Assembly (NCBI RefSeq): GCF_002920895.1 | Contig: NZ_PQVG01000009.1 | Location: forward strand, 35,635 to 99,634 | Direction: 5' to 3' | Source: Flavobacterium alvei | GTDB lineage: Bacteria; Bacteroidota; Bacteroidia; Flavobacteriales; Flavobacteriaceae | Length of the DNA stretch: 64,000 bases | Shown here: piece after piece, positions 9,382 through 18,801 of the stretch | Layout: each line of letters starts with the position of its first letter | Position numbering within the stretch: the first letter of the stretch is position 1 | Notes under the pieces: model-generated | The model's database searches: none | What the model was told of the DNA's origin: nothing | What the model saw: the letters and a program-made list of their open reading frames with translations, nothing else | Translations under genes and position numbers: made by a program

Positions 9382-10716
9382 TTATTTACGTTTCAACCAT
9401 TTCTTTGGCACATTGACAATACAAATATTCATAGTGCGATTGTCTTCAGAAAGCATCGCTGATTGAATTTGAATTTTGGTTCCTTCTCTGTTAAAAGTCG
9501 GATGCAAATGGTCGGCAGCCGTTTCTTTATGACCTGTGGTGAGTAGTATCATTTCATTTGTTTTTCGGTCAATGAGATACAGGCTTCTCGAAAAATCATC
9601 TCCCGCGGCCCATTTTCCGTCAGACGAACCAGAAACATGCCATAAACCACTGCCGCTTTTGGTTTGTCCTGCAATAATCATTCCACGAGTTCTTAAATTG
9701 ACAATGGCAAGTCCAGTTGGTTTTTCACGAGTTCCTGTGGCTCCCCAATTGCTTTCTTGTCCCGGATTGACAGGATTTCTAATCTTTCCGTCAGCGGCTA
9801 CTTCAACTGGAGTATCTTTTTCGATACCAATCTTTCGATGTCCCATAATTGCCATAGCCACTTCGTCTTTGCCAATCACGGCTTCGTGTGTCACCCATTC
9901 AAAATCGGATTCGGGATACAATGGGCGCAAACCCGTTCCATCAGCCATAACCGTCCAAGTGCGTTGTGGCGACTTTCCACCCGTTTCCCAACAAAAAACA
10001 ATTTCGCCCGGATTCCAAATATTCGATTGGATGTGTCCAATTTGAAAAGGAACCGAAATAACGTGCGTTAACTCGCCCGTTTTGATATTCATACTGCCAA
10101 TTCCACCCGGACCAGCTCCCATATTTCGAGGGCCAAAACTTTTTTCGAGGATCACTCCTGCAGCTAAATGTTTCGCGGCTTCTTCTTTTCCAACCCTGAA
10201 ATATACTTTATCTTCATTGGCGTCCAATGCCATATCACCGGAAGCGCCCATTTCGGGGTTTGTAGTTCCGCAAACCCGTTCGTAAGCCGAAACCGATTTC
10301 ATTTTTCCCGATTTACTGTCGTCAAAAACAGCTTGGAGATTGACTTCCATTATTTGCATTTTGCCTTCTTGTCCTTTACGCATAAAGTACAATTTCATCG
10401 ACTTTTGGGCCATACAGAGTGTTCCTTCATAACCGCCTTCGGTAACTTGAACCAAAACCCCCGATTTTTCATTGACAGCCATCGCTTCGCCTTTCACCCT
10501 GTTGGAACGAAATATCAGCCATTTCCCATCGGAAGTCCATTGTGGATGCGTGGGATAGGTTTTTGAATCGCCAGCCGATTTGGTGGTCAAAAAAATTAAT
10601 TTCTGTCCTGTAACAGGGTCTTTTACTATCTTTTTTTCGGATGGAAATCGAGTGCCAATTTGGGCAAAACTTATCGCTGTTAAGAATAATAAAAAGGTAT
10701 TTACTAAAATTCTCAT
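9382..10716 (-). CDS. ogl: PL22 oligogalacturonate lyase
   Basis: 444 residues with a signal peptide ending SFAQ (residue 19), so exported to the periplasm. It has a TolB-like seven-bladed propeller with repeated WTSDGKWLIF-type strands. The motif TYPTHPQWTSDGKWL near residues 53-67, the SDFEWVTHEAV segment, and the DHLHPTF segment near the C-terminus match the His/Gln manganese site of the PL22 family. The enzyme splits digalacturonate and short oligogalacturonates by beta-elimination. Its ATG overlaps the GH105 stop (ATGA), implying translational coupling: GH105 handles unsaturated rhamnogalacturonides while PL22 handles homogalacturonan oligomers. It is longer than cytoplasmic enterobacterial Ogl, partly because of the signal peptide. 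Confidence 0.87.
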   Translation of the reverse strand: MRILVNTFLLFLTAISFAQIGTRFPSEKKIVKDPVTGQKLIFLTTKSAGDSKTYPTHPQWTSDGKWLIFRSNRVKGEAMAVNEKSGVLVQVTEGGYEGTLCMAQKSMKLYFMRKGQEGKMQIMEVNLQAVFDDSKSGKMKSVSAYERVCGTTNPEMGASGDMALDANEDKVYFRVGKEEAAKHLAAGVILEKSFGPRNMGAGPGGIGSMNIKTGELTHVISVPFQIGHIQSNIWNPGEIVFCWETGGKSPQRTWTVMADGTGLRPLYPESDFEWVTHEAVIGKDEVAMAIMGHRKIGIEKDTPVEVAADGKIRNPVNPGQESNWGATGTREKPTGLAIVNLRTRGMIIAGQTKSGSGLWHVSGSSDGKWAAGDDFSRSLYLIDRKTNEMILLTTGHKETAADHLHPTFNREGTKIQIQSAMLSEDNRTMNICIVNVPKKWLKRK

Positions 10717-12065
10717 TTCAATTGATTGTTTTTTCCAGGAATTTTCAATTGAATGGAACTATCGTTAATTTCGAATTGATTGTCTTTTAACAAGTTTATC
10801 ACTTCGGCTCCAGCCAATAATACGGGACCATAACCGTGAGCCGCAAAAACATTTACAGGGCGATAGTAATAAAAAGCAGGATCAAATCCCATTCCGGTTC
10901 CTACGCAAGTGCCTTCTACTTGTCCTTTGTCATTCACTTTAGAAGCTACGGCATTCCAACCCAATAAAACCATTGGTGAATAAGTCATTTTATCCACATA
11001 ACCACGGTTGATTGCTCTGGCAATAGAATACGTATAAATTGCAGTGGCCGAAGTTTCTAGATAAGTATCATTTCTATCCAATAATTGATGCCAAAAACCA
11101 GTTCCATCTTGGTATTTTGCCAATCCCTTGATGTGGGCTTGCAATTGTGCCAAAACTCCCGCATATCCAGGATGGTCTTTTGGCAAAACTTCCAACAATT
11201 CGACCATTGTCATCACCGCCCAACCATTGGCTCTAGCCCAATGAAATTGCGGATGATCGGCCATAGATTGCACCCAACCGTGCATATAAATTCCTTTTTC
11301 TTTGTTGAACATTCGACCCGAAAACTGGTTGACTTGTTTTACGGCATCGTCAAAATATTTCACATTACCCGTGTATTTTCCCATTTGGGCAAGGGCAGGC
11401 ACGCTCATAAACATATCATCGAGCCAAATCGTGTTGTCTTGAGGTCTGTTTCGAGCCAAAGTTCCGTCGGTTAATCTAAACTGTTTGTTGCTGATAAAAT
11501 CAATATAATTGTTGATTAACGGATCGGCATTGGTTTTCAAGCCGTCTTGTTTGGCTTTGATAAAGGCGGCACAAAGCGCTCCTGCAAAATCCAAAGCTTC
11601 GGGATGCATCGTTTTGAGCATATCTTTGTCTTTGATGTTGGCTTCTTTGTAATTAGCGGCAACATCGGCTATTAATTGCAATCTTTTGTTGGTGTAATCG
11701 GCATATTTTTGGTCGCCAGTAGCTTTAGTCGTCAAAAGCATTCCTGCATAAGTCACACCCCATTCATAACTGGTCAAGCGGAACGAACCAGGTTCAAACA
11801 TAATGTCTTCATTGCCTTTTTTGTAATCAGTAATGACCGCTTTTGTGTTGGCATTTACAATTTTGGAGGCCGAATTTTTATCTAAAAAGTTATATACTCT
11901 ATCCAAAACAGCGGTGATTTCCTGTTTTTGAGGAACAACGTAAGGAGTTGGATAGTCGGGTTTCATCAAATGCAATGGTGTTGTAGCATCATTGGTTTGA
12001 GCCGTTGCCGAAGTTAGACTGCCCAAAAAGAGCAAGGCCATAACTGGAATGTGTAAATGTTTCAT
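10713..12065 (-). CDS. GH105 unsaturated rhamnogalacturonyl hydrolase
   Basis: 450 residues with a signal peptide ending at TATAQ (residue 23). It is an (alpha/alpha)6 barrel; Asp159 (HPEALDFAGAL) and Asp216/217 (TIWLDDMFMSVPALAQMG) fit the two catalytic-site Asp of YteR-type enzymes, and HWARANGWAVMTMVELL is a conserved GH105 stretch. GH105 hydrates the double bond left by RG lyases, releasing unsaturated GalA from rhamnose, so it directly follows PL4 activity. A second, more compact GH105 lies at 29286-30410; the two may divide substrates such as RG-I oligomers and RG-II or glucuronyl side chains. The stop overlaps the PL22 start by 4 bp. Confidence 0.88.
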   Translation of the reverse strand: MKHLHIPVMALLFLGSLTSATAQTNDATTPLHLMKPDYPTPYVVPQKQEITAVLDRVYNFLDKNSASKIVNANTKAVITDYKKGNEDIMFEPGSFRLTSYEWGVTYAGMLLTTKATGDQKYADYTNKRLQLIADVAANYKEANIKDKDMLKTMHPEALDFAGALCAAFIKAKQDGLKTNADPLINNYIDFISNKQFRLTDGTLARNRPQDNTIWLDDMFMSVPALAQMGKYTGNVKYFDDAVKQVNQFSGRMFNKEKGIYMHGWVQSMADHPQFHWARANGWAVMTMVELLEVLPKDHPGYAGVLAQLQAHIKGLAKYQDGTGFWHQLLDRNDTYLETSATAIYTYSIARAINRGYVDKMTYSPMVLLGWNAVASKVNDKGQVEGTCVGTGMGFDPAFYYYRPVNVFAAHGYGPVLLAGAEVINLLKDNQFEINDSSIQLKIPGKNNQLK

Positions 12066-12097
12066 AGCTTTTAGTTTTTATATTTTTTGGTTGGTTT

Positions 12098-13381
12098 TTA
12101 TTTTACTGCAACAGTAATTTCTACCGCGAGTTGTTGTGCCAAATGCGTTACATAATTGGTAAAATCTTGGGGAGTTTTAAAGTTCTTGTCAGCGCTCAAT
12201 TCCCATCCTGCTACGGCATAATAACGAACAGAAGTGTTGTCAACTATTTTCATTTTGGCAAGATAAGAATCTGTTAGTTGTCCTGTTTTTGGTGCTTCGA
12301 TATAACCCAAATAATCTTTTTTTGGAAGAATTAAGGCAGTTCCCATAATCCATTCGCGTTTGTAGGTAAGGTTGTCGTGTTGGATAAGGCAAACCCATTT
12401 TCCTACTTCGATTACCTTGAGACCGTTTTGGTTGTTGATGTTTGAAAGTCCCACTAATAGGGTTTCATTTCCTTTAAGTCCTTTTATTTTTACGGTATTT
12501 TTATAGGCATACATTCCGGGCCAGATCGAGGTGGTTTCAGTGGCTTGGTAGTTGTTTCCGGAAGCTTTCCAATTGTTGTATTGATAATTCAAAACCGAGT
12601 TTACGGGACCTTCGGCAACAATTTTGAAATTTGTTTTTTCGATATTGTTCAAGGTATCGGCTCCAAGAATTCCGAGTCTTGTAATTTCGTTGTCAACCTG
12701 CAAGGCAAAGCCTCCCAATCCTGCGGAACTTCCCACTGGAAAAACATCTCTTCCCCAATCGTACATTTGGTGATAATTGTCTTCAACAGCGCCTGCGCTA
12801 TTAATGCCAACATTTTCAGGAGTAATCGCAGGGATTTTTTTTCCAAAAACATCTTTGGCATTTCGGCCGTCCAGATAATGGCGGAAACCTACTTTGTCAT
12901 TTTCCCAACTCGGGCCATCGGTTTGGTATTTCTGGAAACCTAATGCTTTATACACTTGATGGGCGTTAACCGACTCAGATGTTGCGGGTTGCAAGGGGAT
13001 GTTTTCGGCTTCCCTTTTTCCGAATCGTACGCTGGTTCTAATCGGGAATTTAGGCGCTTCGTTTACCCATTTTAGCTGAACGATTTTCTTTTCCTTGGCA
13101 GCAAAGTTATCCAATATAAAGAGTTCGTCCCATTTGCCGTCGCCATCCAAATCGTTAACCTGACTGGTAATGGTGTCATTTTTGTAAATCAAAACGGGAA
13201 ATCCAACTGCTGTTCCTGCTTTGTCAATTACATTTCTTTTAATAATTATTGGTTTGTCAATCAATTCAATATCGGAAGCATTCGATAAAACAATTGTCGA
13301 AATGGACTTTTTCTGTTGGGCATTTACTCCCATAAAAGCCATAATTGATGCCGCTAAAGGCAGGTATAATTTATGATTCAT
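12098..13381 (-). CDS. DUF4861-like secreted protein of pectin PULs
   Basis: 427 residues with a signal peptide (cleavage after VNAQ, residue 22). It is beta-rich and contains a DLDGDGKWDELFIL stretch, a conserved acidic loop typical of this family, then an alternating W/Y-rich C-terminal half (TTSIWPGMYAYKNTVKIKG). I recognise the general pattern of DUF4861, proteins often found in Bacteroidota loci for uronate-containing glycans. I cannot see standard hydrolase or lyase residues. It sits between the CBM9-like/PKD protein and GH105, so a role in RG oligomer processing or binding is plausible, but the function is not established here. Confidence 0.6.
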   Translation of the reverse strand: MNHKLYLPLAASIMAFMGVNAQQKKSISTIVLSNASDIELIDKPIIIKRNVIDKAGTAVGFPVLIYKNDTITSQVNDLDGDGKWDELFILDNFAAKEKKIVQLKWVNEAPKFPIRTSVRFGKREAENIPLQPATSESVNAHQVYKALGFQKYQTDGPSWENDKVGFRHYLDGRNAKDVFGKKIPAITPENVGINSAGAVEDNYHQMYDWGRDVFPVGSSAGLGGFALQVDNEITRLGILGADTLNNIEKTNFKIVAEGPVNSVLNYQYNNWKASGNNYQATETTSIWPGMYAYKNTVKIKGLKGNETLLVGLSNINNQNGLKVIEVGKWVCLIQHDNLTYKREWIMGTALILPKKDYLGYIEAPKTGQLTDSYLAKMKIVDNTSVRYYAVAGWELSADKNFKTPQDFTNYVTHLAQQLAVEITVAVK

Positions 13382-13402
13382 TTTTAGATTTTTTTTAAAT
13401 TT

Positions 13403-14485
13403 TTATTTTACGGCTACATCCCAAACTTTTGCCATTCTGGATTTTCCTTTCGGCCCTTCGATGTTCAAAACCACGATGTATTTTCCAGCGTCCTTGTATT
13501 GATGAATCGGGTTTTGTTCTGATGAAGTTGTGCCATCGCCAAAATCCCAGTTCCAAGACTTGATTTCCCCTTCGGATTGATCGATGAAAGCGACCATTCT
13601 TCGGTTCATATCCACTGTTTTGAACGTCCATTTGGCATCGATTGCTTTTTTGAATTCGGGTTCCAACGGCATCAATTGAAAAGGCAAACTATAACTGGCA
13701 TTGCCGTACATCGTGTGTTCTTTCGACAAGTTCCAAAAGCCGTTGTTCTTTTCATTATTAACATCGTCATAGTCGATAATTGCCCAACAAAGACCAATGT
13801 TTTTATTTTCTTCCAAGATGGATTCAACGGCTCTAGCAGGATCATTTCCGGCATAATCAAAAGGCGTTATCCAAAATTCCAAAGTCAATTTTCCAGATTC
13901 TCCAGGTTTGAAATTGTAATTGATTGCCGAATTAGAATAAGGCAATCCCTTAATCCAAGGCTGACTTCCCCAAGCCAAAGCCCAATCTTTACCTTCGGCA
14001 GGCGTGAAAATATGATAATTTTGGGCGTGAACTCCGTGGTATGAAAAATAGGCATCCATCGTGTTGGTCAATGCCTTATTGGGATGAAACCGATCTATAA
14101 ATGGCCCACCCGACTGATCGCCATCAACCGTGATTTCAAAGATGTCGTTGTGCAAACCCGTCAAGGAAAAATCCCAATAATTATCATAGGCTTCATATAA
14201 AAAATACAAGCGATTCAATCCTTTGACCCAAGCGACTTTGACACTGACATCCAAATTTTTTGGGTCGGCTTTGGGTTGTTTGCCGCTGTCATCCCACAAT
14301 TCATCCATACCCACGACATAGCTTTTGGGAACTATTTTCCAATCGTCGGCATCTCCGTCAGTGGTTGGAATTTTATTGGCCGGAAATTGAAAAACCTTAA
14401 ACGTTCTGGTGTCTTGTGACCAACCGTTTGTGGCAAAAGACAGCAGCATCGTCAAAGCTAAAACTATTTTTTTATACGTTTTCAT
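13403..14485 (-). CDS. CBM9-like plus PKD domain secreted protein
   Basis: 360 residues with a signal peptide ending near GWSQ (residue 24). Residues about 30-265 form a beta-sandwich resembling family 9 carbohydrate-binding/DOMON-type domains: an early DGDADDWKIVP, a middle LYFLYEAYDNYWDFSLTG and the NDIFEITVDGDQSGG strand. Residues about 275-360 are one PKD domain with the hallmark WDFGDGTTS and HQYKDAGKY. No enzymatic residues are evident, so it is likely a glycan-binding protein on the cell surface or in the periplasm. There is only 1 bp between the GH28 stop and this start, so the two are translated as a pair. Confidence 0.65.
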   Translation of the reverse strand: MKTYKKIVLALTMLLSFATNGWSQDTRTFKVFQFPANKIPTTDGDADDWKIVPKSYVVGMDELWDDSGKQPKADPKNLDVSVKVAWVKGLNRLYFLYEAYDNYWDFSLTGLHNDIFEITVDGDQSGGPFIDRFHPNKALTNTMDAYFSYHGVHAQNYHIFTPAEGKDWALAWGSQPWIKGLPYSNSAINYNFKPGESGKLTLEFWITPFDYAGNDPARAVESILEENKNIGLCWAIIDYDDVNNEKNNGFWNLSKEHTMYGNASYSLPFQLMPLEPEFKKAIDAKWTFKTVDMNRRMVAFIDQSEGEIKSWNWDFGDGTTSSEQNPIHQYKDAGKYIVVLNIEGPKGKSRMAKVWDVAVK

Positions 14486-14486
14486 A

Positions 14487-15881
14487 TTACAATTTAAGAA
14501 TGTCTATTGCCTTGTATTTTGCAGGGTTTGCTGCATCTCCTTTGAAATTAACGAGTTCAATTCCTGTTGATTCTGTGGCTTGAACGGCATTGGTAAAATA
14601 ATCTGGAATCGTATTTCCCCAAGCAATGCTGCAATTTTCTATAAGGACACGATCACTGTATCGAATCGAGATTCCGGGAGTATCGTGTTTTTCAATGGGT
14701 TCATAGGCTTTTGTGGGCTTATTGTCAAATACATTTCCAGGATATTTTGTCCATCGGTTAAAAGAAACATTTACATTTTGAAAGCGAATATCCGAAATTC
14801 GGCTTTCTTTTGTGCCGTTGATGCGAATGCTGTTTTCGGCGATTCCTTTTACATTTTCGACTAAAACGGTATGAATTTTTCCGATTTTGGTGTCTAGATT
14901 TCTAGGTATGGCCGTAAAAGAAATGGCTTCGCCACGACCCCACCAAGGATTAGAATGATAACGAGAAGTAAAATTAATATCTCTGAAAATAACGTTATAC
15001 ACATTGCCTTCATCCCGCAATTGAATGGTTAATCCGCGGCAACTGGTTTTAATTTCGCAGCGTTCGAAAACAATGTTGTAAATATCTTGTGTGGTTTCGG
15101 TTCCTATTTTCACTCCCGAATCCTGAGTTTCTAGTTGGCAATCGTGTACCCAAATATTGGCAGAAGGCCCGTAACCTATACCTTCTTGAGTGGCTTTTAT
15201 CACGATGGCATCATCGCCACAACTGATTTCACAATTGCGTATTTCTACATTTCGGCAATGGTCGGGGTCAATTCCGTCGCAGTTGGGAACGTCGATATTG
15301 TTCTTGATTTTCACACCATCTATCAAAACATTTTCACAACCCAGCATATGCAAACTCCAAGAAGGAGCTTTTTCAATAGTAATGTTTTTGATTTCCAAAC
15401 TTTTACATTTGGTCAGAATAAACAATTTAGGTCGCCAAGTTTTGGGCATCCAAATTTCTTTAATTGTATCATAATGGGTCATAAATTCTAAAGCGCGACC
15501 ATTGATACTTCCTGTTCCAGATATTTTTAGATTTTGAACATCATTGGCTACCAAAGAACCTTCAACCGAATAATCTTCTTGTTTTGTGCTCACCAAAAGT
15601 TGCGCATTCCCTTCCAGATGAAACTCTATATTGCTTTTTAAAACAAGCGTGCTGATGAGGTATTGATGGTTTGTTGGAACTACTACTTTTGAACCATTTC
15701 CTAATTTTGCAGCAGCATCAATCGCTTCTTGAATGGCTTTTGTGTCCAAGGTTTTTCCGTCTCCTTTGGCACCATATTTTGTGATGTCAATAATTTGTAC
15801 TCCTTTTTGGGCCAATACCGAGGAGGTGCCAAAAAGCAGCAAAATGGTGACTAAAAATAGGTTTGAAAAGGGTTTATTCAT
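14487..15881 (-). CDS. GH28 family polygalacturonase-like enzyme
   Basis: 464 residues with a signal peptide (cleavage near VLAQ, residue 25). It has a parallel beta-helix with the GH28 acids well kept: Asp202 in NCDGIDPDHC and Asp223-Asp224 in GDDAIVIK. The GHG loop is replaced by DSGVKIGTET and the RIK region by RGLTIQLRD, features common in exo-acting or rhamnogalacturonan-type GH28. It differs clearly from the other GH28 (6570-7898), so the pair likely covers different linkages. It starts 71 bp after the GH2 stop. Confidence 0.87.
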   Translation of the reverse strand: MNKPFSNLFLVTILLLFGTSSVLAQKGVQIIDITKYGAKGDGKTLDTKAIQEAIDAAAKLGNGSKVVVPTNHQYLISTLVLKSNIEFHLEGNAQLLVSTKQEDYSVEGSLVANDVQNLKISGTGSINGRALEFMTHYDTIKEIWMPKTWRPKLFILTKCKSLEIKNITIEKAPSWSLHMLGCENVLIDGVKIKNNIDVPNCDGIDPDHCRNVEIRNCEISCGDDAIVIKATQEGIGYGPSANIWVHDCQLETQDSGVKIGTETTQDIYNIVFERCEIKTSCRGLTIQLRDEGNVYNVIFRDINFTSRYHSNPWWGRGEAISFTAIPRNLDTKIGKIHTVLVENVKGIAENSIRINGTKESRISDIRFQNVNVSFNRWTKYPGNVFDNKPTKAYEPIEKHDTPGISIRYSDRVLIENCSIAWGNTIPDYFTNAVQATESTGIELVNFKGDAANPAKYKAIDILKL

Positions 15882-15952
15882 AATGGTTTATGATTTGTAA
15901 ATCTTTCTAAAACTTCAAAAATATACATTTAATAGTGGAACGATTCCTTAAT

Positions 15953-18385
15953 TTACTTTGAATTCAAAGCTATTTTTCCGCTTTTCAATCCTTTTCCGGT
16001 TACGGTCAATTCCATTGTCCCTGCTTCGTCAGTTGATTGTACCAAGACCACTAATTTACCACTGAATAATTTCATCGTTGGCAAATGGAATTGTTCCAAT
16101 GAAGTGGCATCGCCATTGCAAGCCGCACGATAAGTGCCTTTTCCGCTTACACTAAAATTCAATTGTTGGGTGGCAGTTGGACACGGATTTCCGTTTTTAT
16201 CAACCACAGAAACAGTAACGTATGATAAATCTTCGCCATTGGCTTCGAGCGTGCTTCTATCGGTTTCGAGTTTTATTTGGTATGGTTTTTCAGCGGTGTG
16301 AATGCTTTCTTCTGCCACTGCTTTTCCGTCTTTATCCAAAGCCACGACTTTGATTGTTCCGGGTTCGTATTTGACATCCATCCACATCAAACGGTAGCGA
16401 TTTTGTGGCGTGGCGTTGTTTTTTTTCTGGATTCCCATACTTTTTCCGTTGACAAAAAGTTCGGCACTATCATAATTGGTGTACACAAAAACAGGCGTTG
16501 TTTGTCCTTCACGACCTTCCCAATTCCAATGTGGCAAAATGTGTAAGGTCTTGTCAGTCGTGTTCCAACGGCTTTTATATAAAAAATATCTGTCTTTTGG
16601 AATTCCAGCCAAATCGCACATTCCAAAATAAGAACTTCTGGAAGGCCACATTTCGTCATACGGCGTTGGTTCGCCCAAATAATCAAATCCCGTCCAAACA
16701 AATTCGCCAATAACCCAAGGTTTGTCGTCTTGCAACACAAAATCGTCATCGGGAACATTCGACCAACTGCAATATTCCAAATCATAAGAAGACGATTGAA
16801 AATCGGGATATTGTTTATTAGCACCTTTTACAACTGGAAATTTATAAACTCCACGAGAACTTACCGTTGAAGCTGTTTCGGAACCTAAAATAAATCCTTG
16901 CGGAAATTTTTTGAATGCTTCTTCATACAAAGGCAAACGATAATTCAACCCCGGAATATCCATTATGGCGCCAAAACCCGATTCCATTGTGGCTTTTACT
17001 TGATCCATTCCCACTGTTACGGGACGAGTTGGGTCTTCACGGTGGAAGATTTCTTGCAACCATTTGGCACGTTTTACTCCTTCTGCTCCCCATTGGTCTG
17101 GAACTTCATTTCCTGAACTCCACATCACGATAGACGGATGGTTGCGAGTGGCGTGTATCAAATTGACCACGTCTTTTTCGGCATCAGTAGTAAAAAAACG
17201 ATTGTAGCCGTTTTTTACTTTTGGCTTTGCCCATTCGTCAAAACTTTCGGCTAGGAACATAAAACCCATTTCGTCACACAATTCGAGTTGCTCCAATGAC
17301 GGCATATTGTGGGAACTGCGAATGGCATCGCAACCCATATCTTTCAAAATAGTCAACTGTCTTCGTAATGCGGCTTTGTTAATAGCTGTACCAATTGGAC
17401 CCAAATCGTGGTGCAAACAAACGCCTTTGAATTTGCGTACTTTTCCATTTAAACTAAAGCCTTTGTTAGGTTTGAATTTGATAGTTCGAATGCCAAATCG
17501 TGTTGTTGTTTCGTCTTTCAATTCATCGCCAACATAAATTTGGGAAACCGCCGTGTAGAGATATGGCGTTTCCGGGCTCCACAATTTTGGATTTTTTACC
17601 GCAATATTTTGTTCGAATTCGTTGCCAAAAATAGCTTCCGATTTATTGTTGGCTACTTCATTTCCAGAAGCGTCTTTAATTTTGGTAACGATGCGCAGAT
17701 TTTCGCCAGTAACTTTGGTTTTGATATTGACTTTTGCCAAATCATCCGTAACGATTGGAGTGGTCACGAAAGTACCCCATTGGTCAATGCTTTCCTTGTT
17801 TTTTACAATCAATTTTACTTTTCGGTACAAGCCTGCTCCGGGATACCAACGTGAGGATTCACCAACATTAGACAAATGAACTGCCAAATTGTTCTTCTCT
17901 TTAGCAACCAAAAAATCGGTGATGTCGAAGTAAAAATAATTGTAACCATAGTTCCATTCGCCTACTTTTTTGCCATTCAAAAACACTTTGGGCTCGCTCA
18001 TAGCCCCTTCAAAAAGGAGGATTACTTTCTTGTTTTTATCCAAATTGGGAACCGAAAATTGATTTCTGTACCAAGCTTCGCCAATGTAGGGCAAAGCGCC
18101 GGTTCGCCCCGTTTTTTCGGTGGCTACTTTTTCTCCATTTTGAACAATGGCGGTTACTTGCTTGTCAATTTCTTTGTCGAAAGGCCCGTAAATAGCCCAA
18201 TCGTGCGGAACGCTAACAGCTTGCCATTTCGAATCATTAAAATTATTTTCGAAAGCTTTTTCGTTGTTGCCTTTGGAGAATTTCCATCCTTTATTTAGTT
18301 CGATTGTTGTTCGTTCTTGGGCAAAGAGACAAGAAAACGCAATAAGTAGCAATGTGGAAAAAAATGCAGGTTTTTTAGAACTCAT
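15953..18385 (-). CDS. GH2 beta-galactosidase-like glycosidase
   Basis: 810 residues with a signal peptide ending at LFAQ (residue 23). Domain order is GH2: sugar-binding jelly roll (25-195, with VPHDWAIYGPFD), Ig-like domain (200-300), TIM barrel (305-600) and further Ig-like C-terminal domains (640-810, NGEDLSYVTVSVVDKNG). The acid/base Glu427 sits in NHPSIVMWSSGNE and the nucleophile Glu503 in ILGSETAS. This architecture is common in Bacteroidota beta-galactosidases from RG-I loci, but beta-glucuronidase or related activities cannot be excluded by sequence reading alone. It lies 41 bp after rhaM. Confidence 0.85.
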   Translation of the reverse strand: MSSKKPAFFSTLLLIAFSCLFAQERTTIELNKGWKFSKGNNEKAFENNFNDSKWQAVSVPHDWAIYGPFDKEIDKQVTAIVQNGEKVATEKTGRTGALPYIGEAWYRNQFSVPNLDKNKKVILLFEGAMSEPKVFLNGKKVGEWNYGYNYFYFDITDFLVAKEKNNLAVHLSNVGESSRWYPGAGLYRKVKLIVKNKESIDQWGTFVTTPIVTDDLAKVNIKTKVTGENLRIVTKIKDASGNEVANNKSEAIFGNEFEQNIAVKNPKLWSPETPYLYTAVSQIYVGDELKDETTTRFGIRTIKFKPNKGFSLNGKVRKFKGVCLHHDLGPIGTAINKAALRRQLTILKDMGCDAIRSSHNMPSLEQLELCDEMGFMFLAESFDEWAKPKVKNGYNRFFTTDAEKDVVNLIHATRNHPSIVMWSSGNEVPDQWGAEGVKRAKWLQEIFHREDPTRPVTVGMDQVKATMESGFGAIMDIPGLNYRLPLYEEAFKKFPQGFILGSETASTVSSRGVYKFPVVKGANKQYPDFQSSSYDLEYCSWSNVPDDDFVLQDDKPWVIGEFVWTGFDYLGEPTPYDEMWPSRSSYFGMCDLAGIPKDRYFLYKSRWNTTDKTLHILPHWNWEGREGQTTPVFVYTNYDSAELFVNGKSMGIQKKNNATPQNRYRLMWMDVKYEPGTIKVVALDKDGKAVAEESIHTAEKPYQIKLETDRSTLEANGEDLSYVTVSVVDKNGNPCPTATQQLNFSVSGKGTYRAACNGDATSLEQFHLPTMKLFSGKLVVLVQSTDEAGTMELTVTGKGLKSGKIALNSK

Positions 18386-18426
18386 AATTAAGGATTTGAT
18401 TAACTTTTAAAGGTACTAAAAATTAT

Positions 18427-18753
18427 TTAATCGGCGTGAAAAACTTCTGTTAGGGGTTTGGCTACAGGAGAATTATCAGGATTAGTATCCATAATATCGG
18501 CCATATAGGCCCACCATTTTTTGACTATAGGGTGATTGGGTAGAAAATCGAAATCAAAATCGGTACTTATTTTTTGGACAGCAAAAAGAATTAGGGTTTC
18601 TTCATCCAGAAAAATGCTGTAATCTTGGATTCCTGTTTCTGAAAGCAAACTGGCTAATTCCGGCCAAATTTCGTCGTGACGTTTTTTATATTCAACTTCA
18701 AAACCGGGTTTTAGTTTCATTTTGAAGGCATTTCGGATGGTGTTATTTTTCAT
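18427..18753 (-). CDS. rhaM: L-rhamnose mutarotase
   Basis: 108 residues without a signal peptide, so cytoplasmic. The sequence matches the RhaM family closely: Tyr22 and His26 in VEYKKRHDEIWPEL, the Gly-Ile-x-Asp-Tyr-Ser-Ile-Phe strand, and KKWWAYMADIMDTNPDNSP. It interconverts alpha and beta anomers of L-rhamnose so that rhamnose isomerase receives its substrate. Its position between GH2 and the esterase shows that the locus releases rhamnose. The rest of rhamnose catabolism (isomerase, kinase, aldolase) is not in the window. Confidence 0.9.
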   Translation of the reverse strand: MKNNTIRNAFKMKLKPGFEVEYKKRHDEIWPELASLLSETGIQDYSIFLDEETLILFAVQKISTDFDFDFLPNHPIVKKWWAYMADIMDTNPDNSPVAKPLTEVFHAD

Positions 18754-18801
18754 TATTTCTTGATGTTTTTTGGTTAAAAAAAGGGGGGTATGCTAATGGA
18801 T

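Noticed and set aside
9536..10071. Plus-strand frames of 169 and 104 codons inside PL22
   Set aside because: Overlap each other and the PL22 gene in antisense; no recognisable domain.
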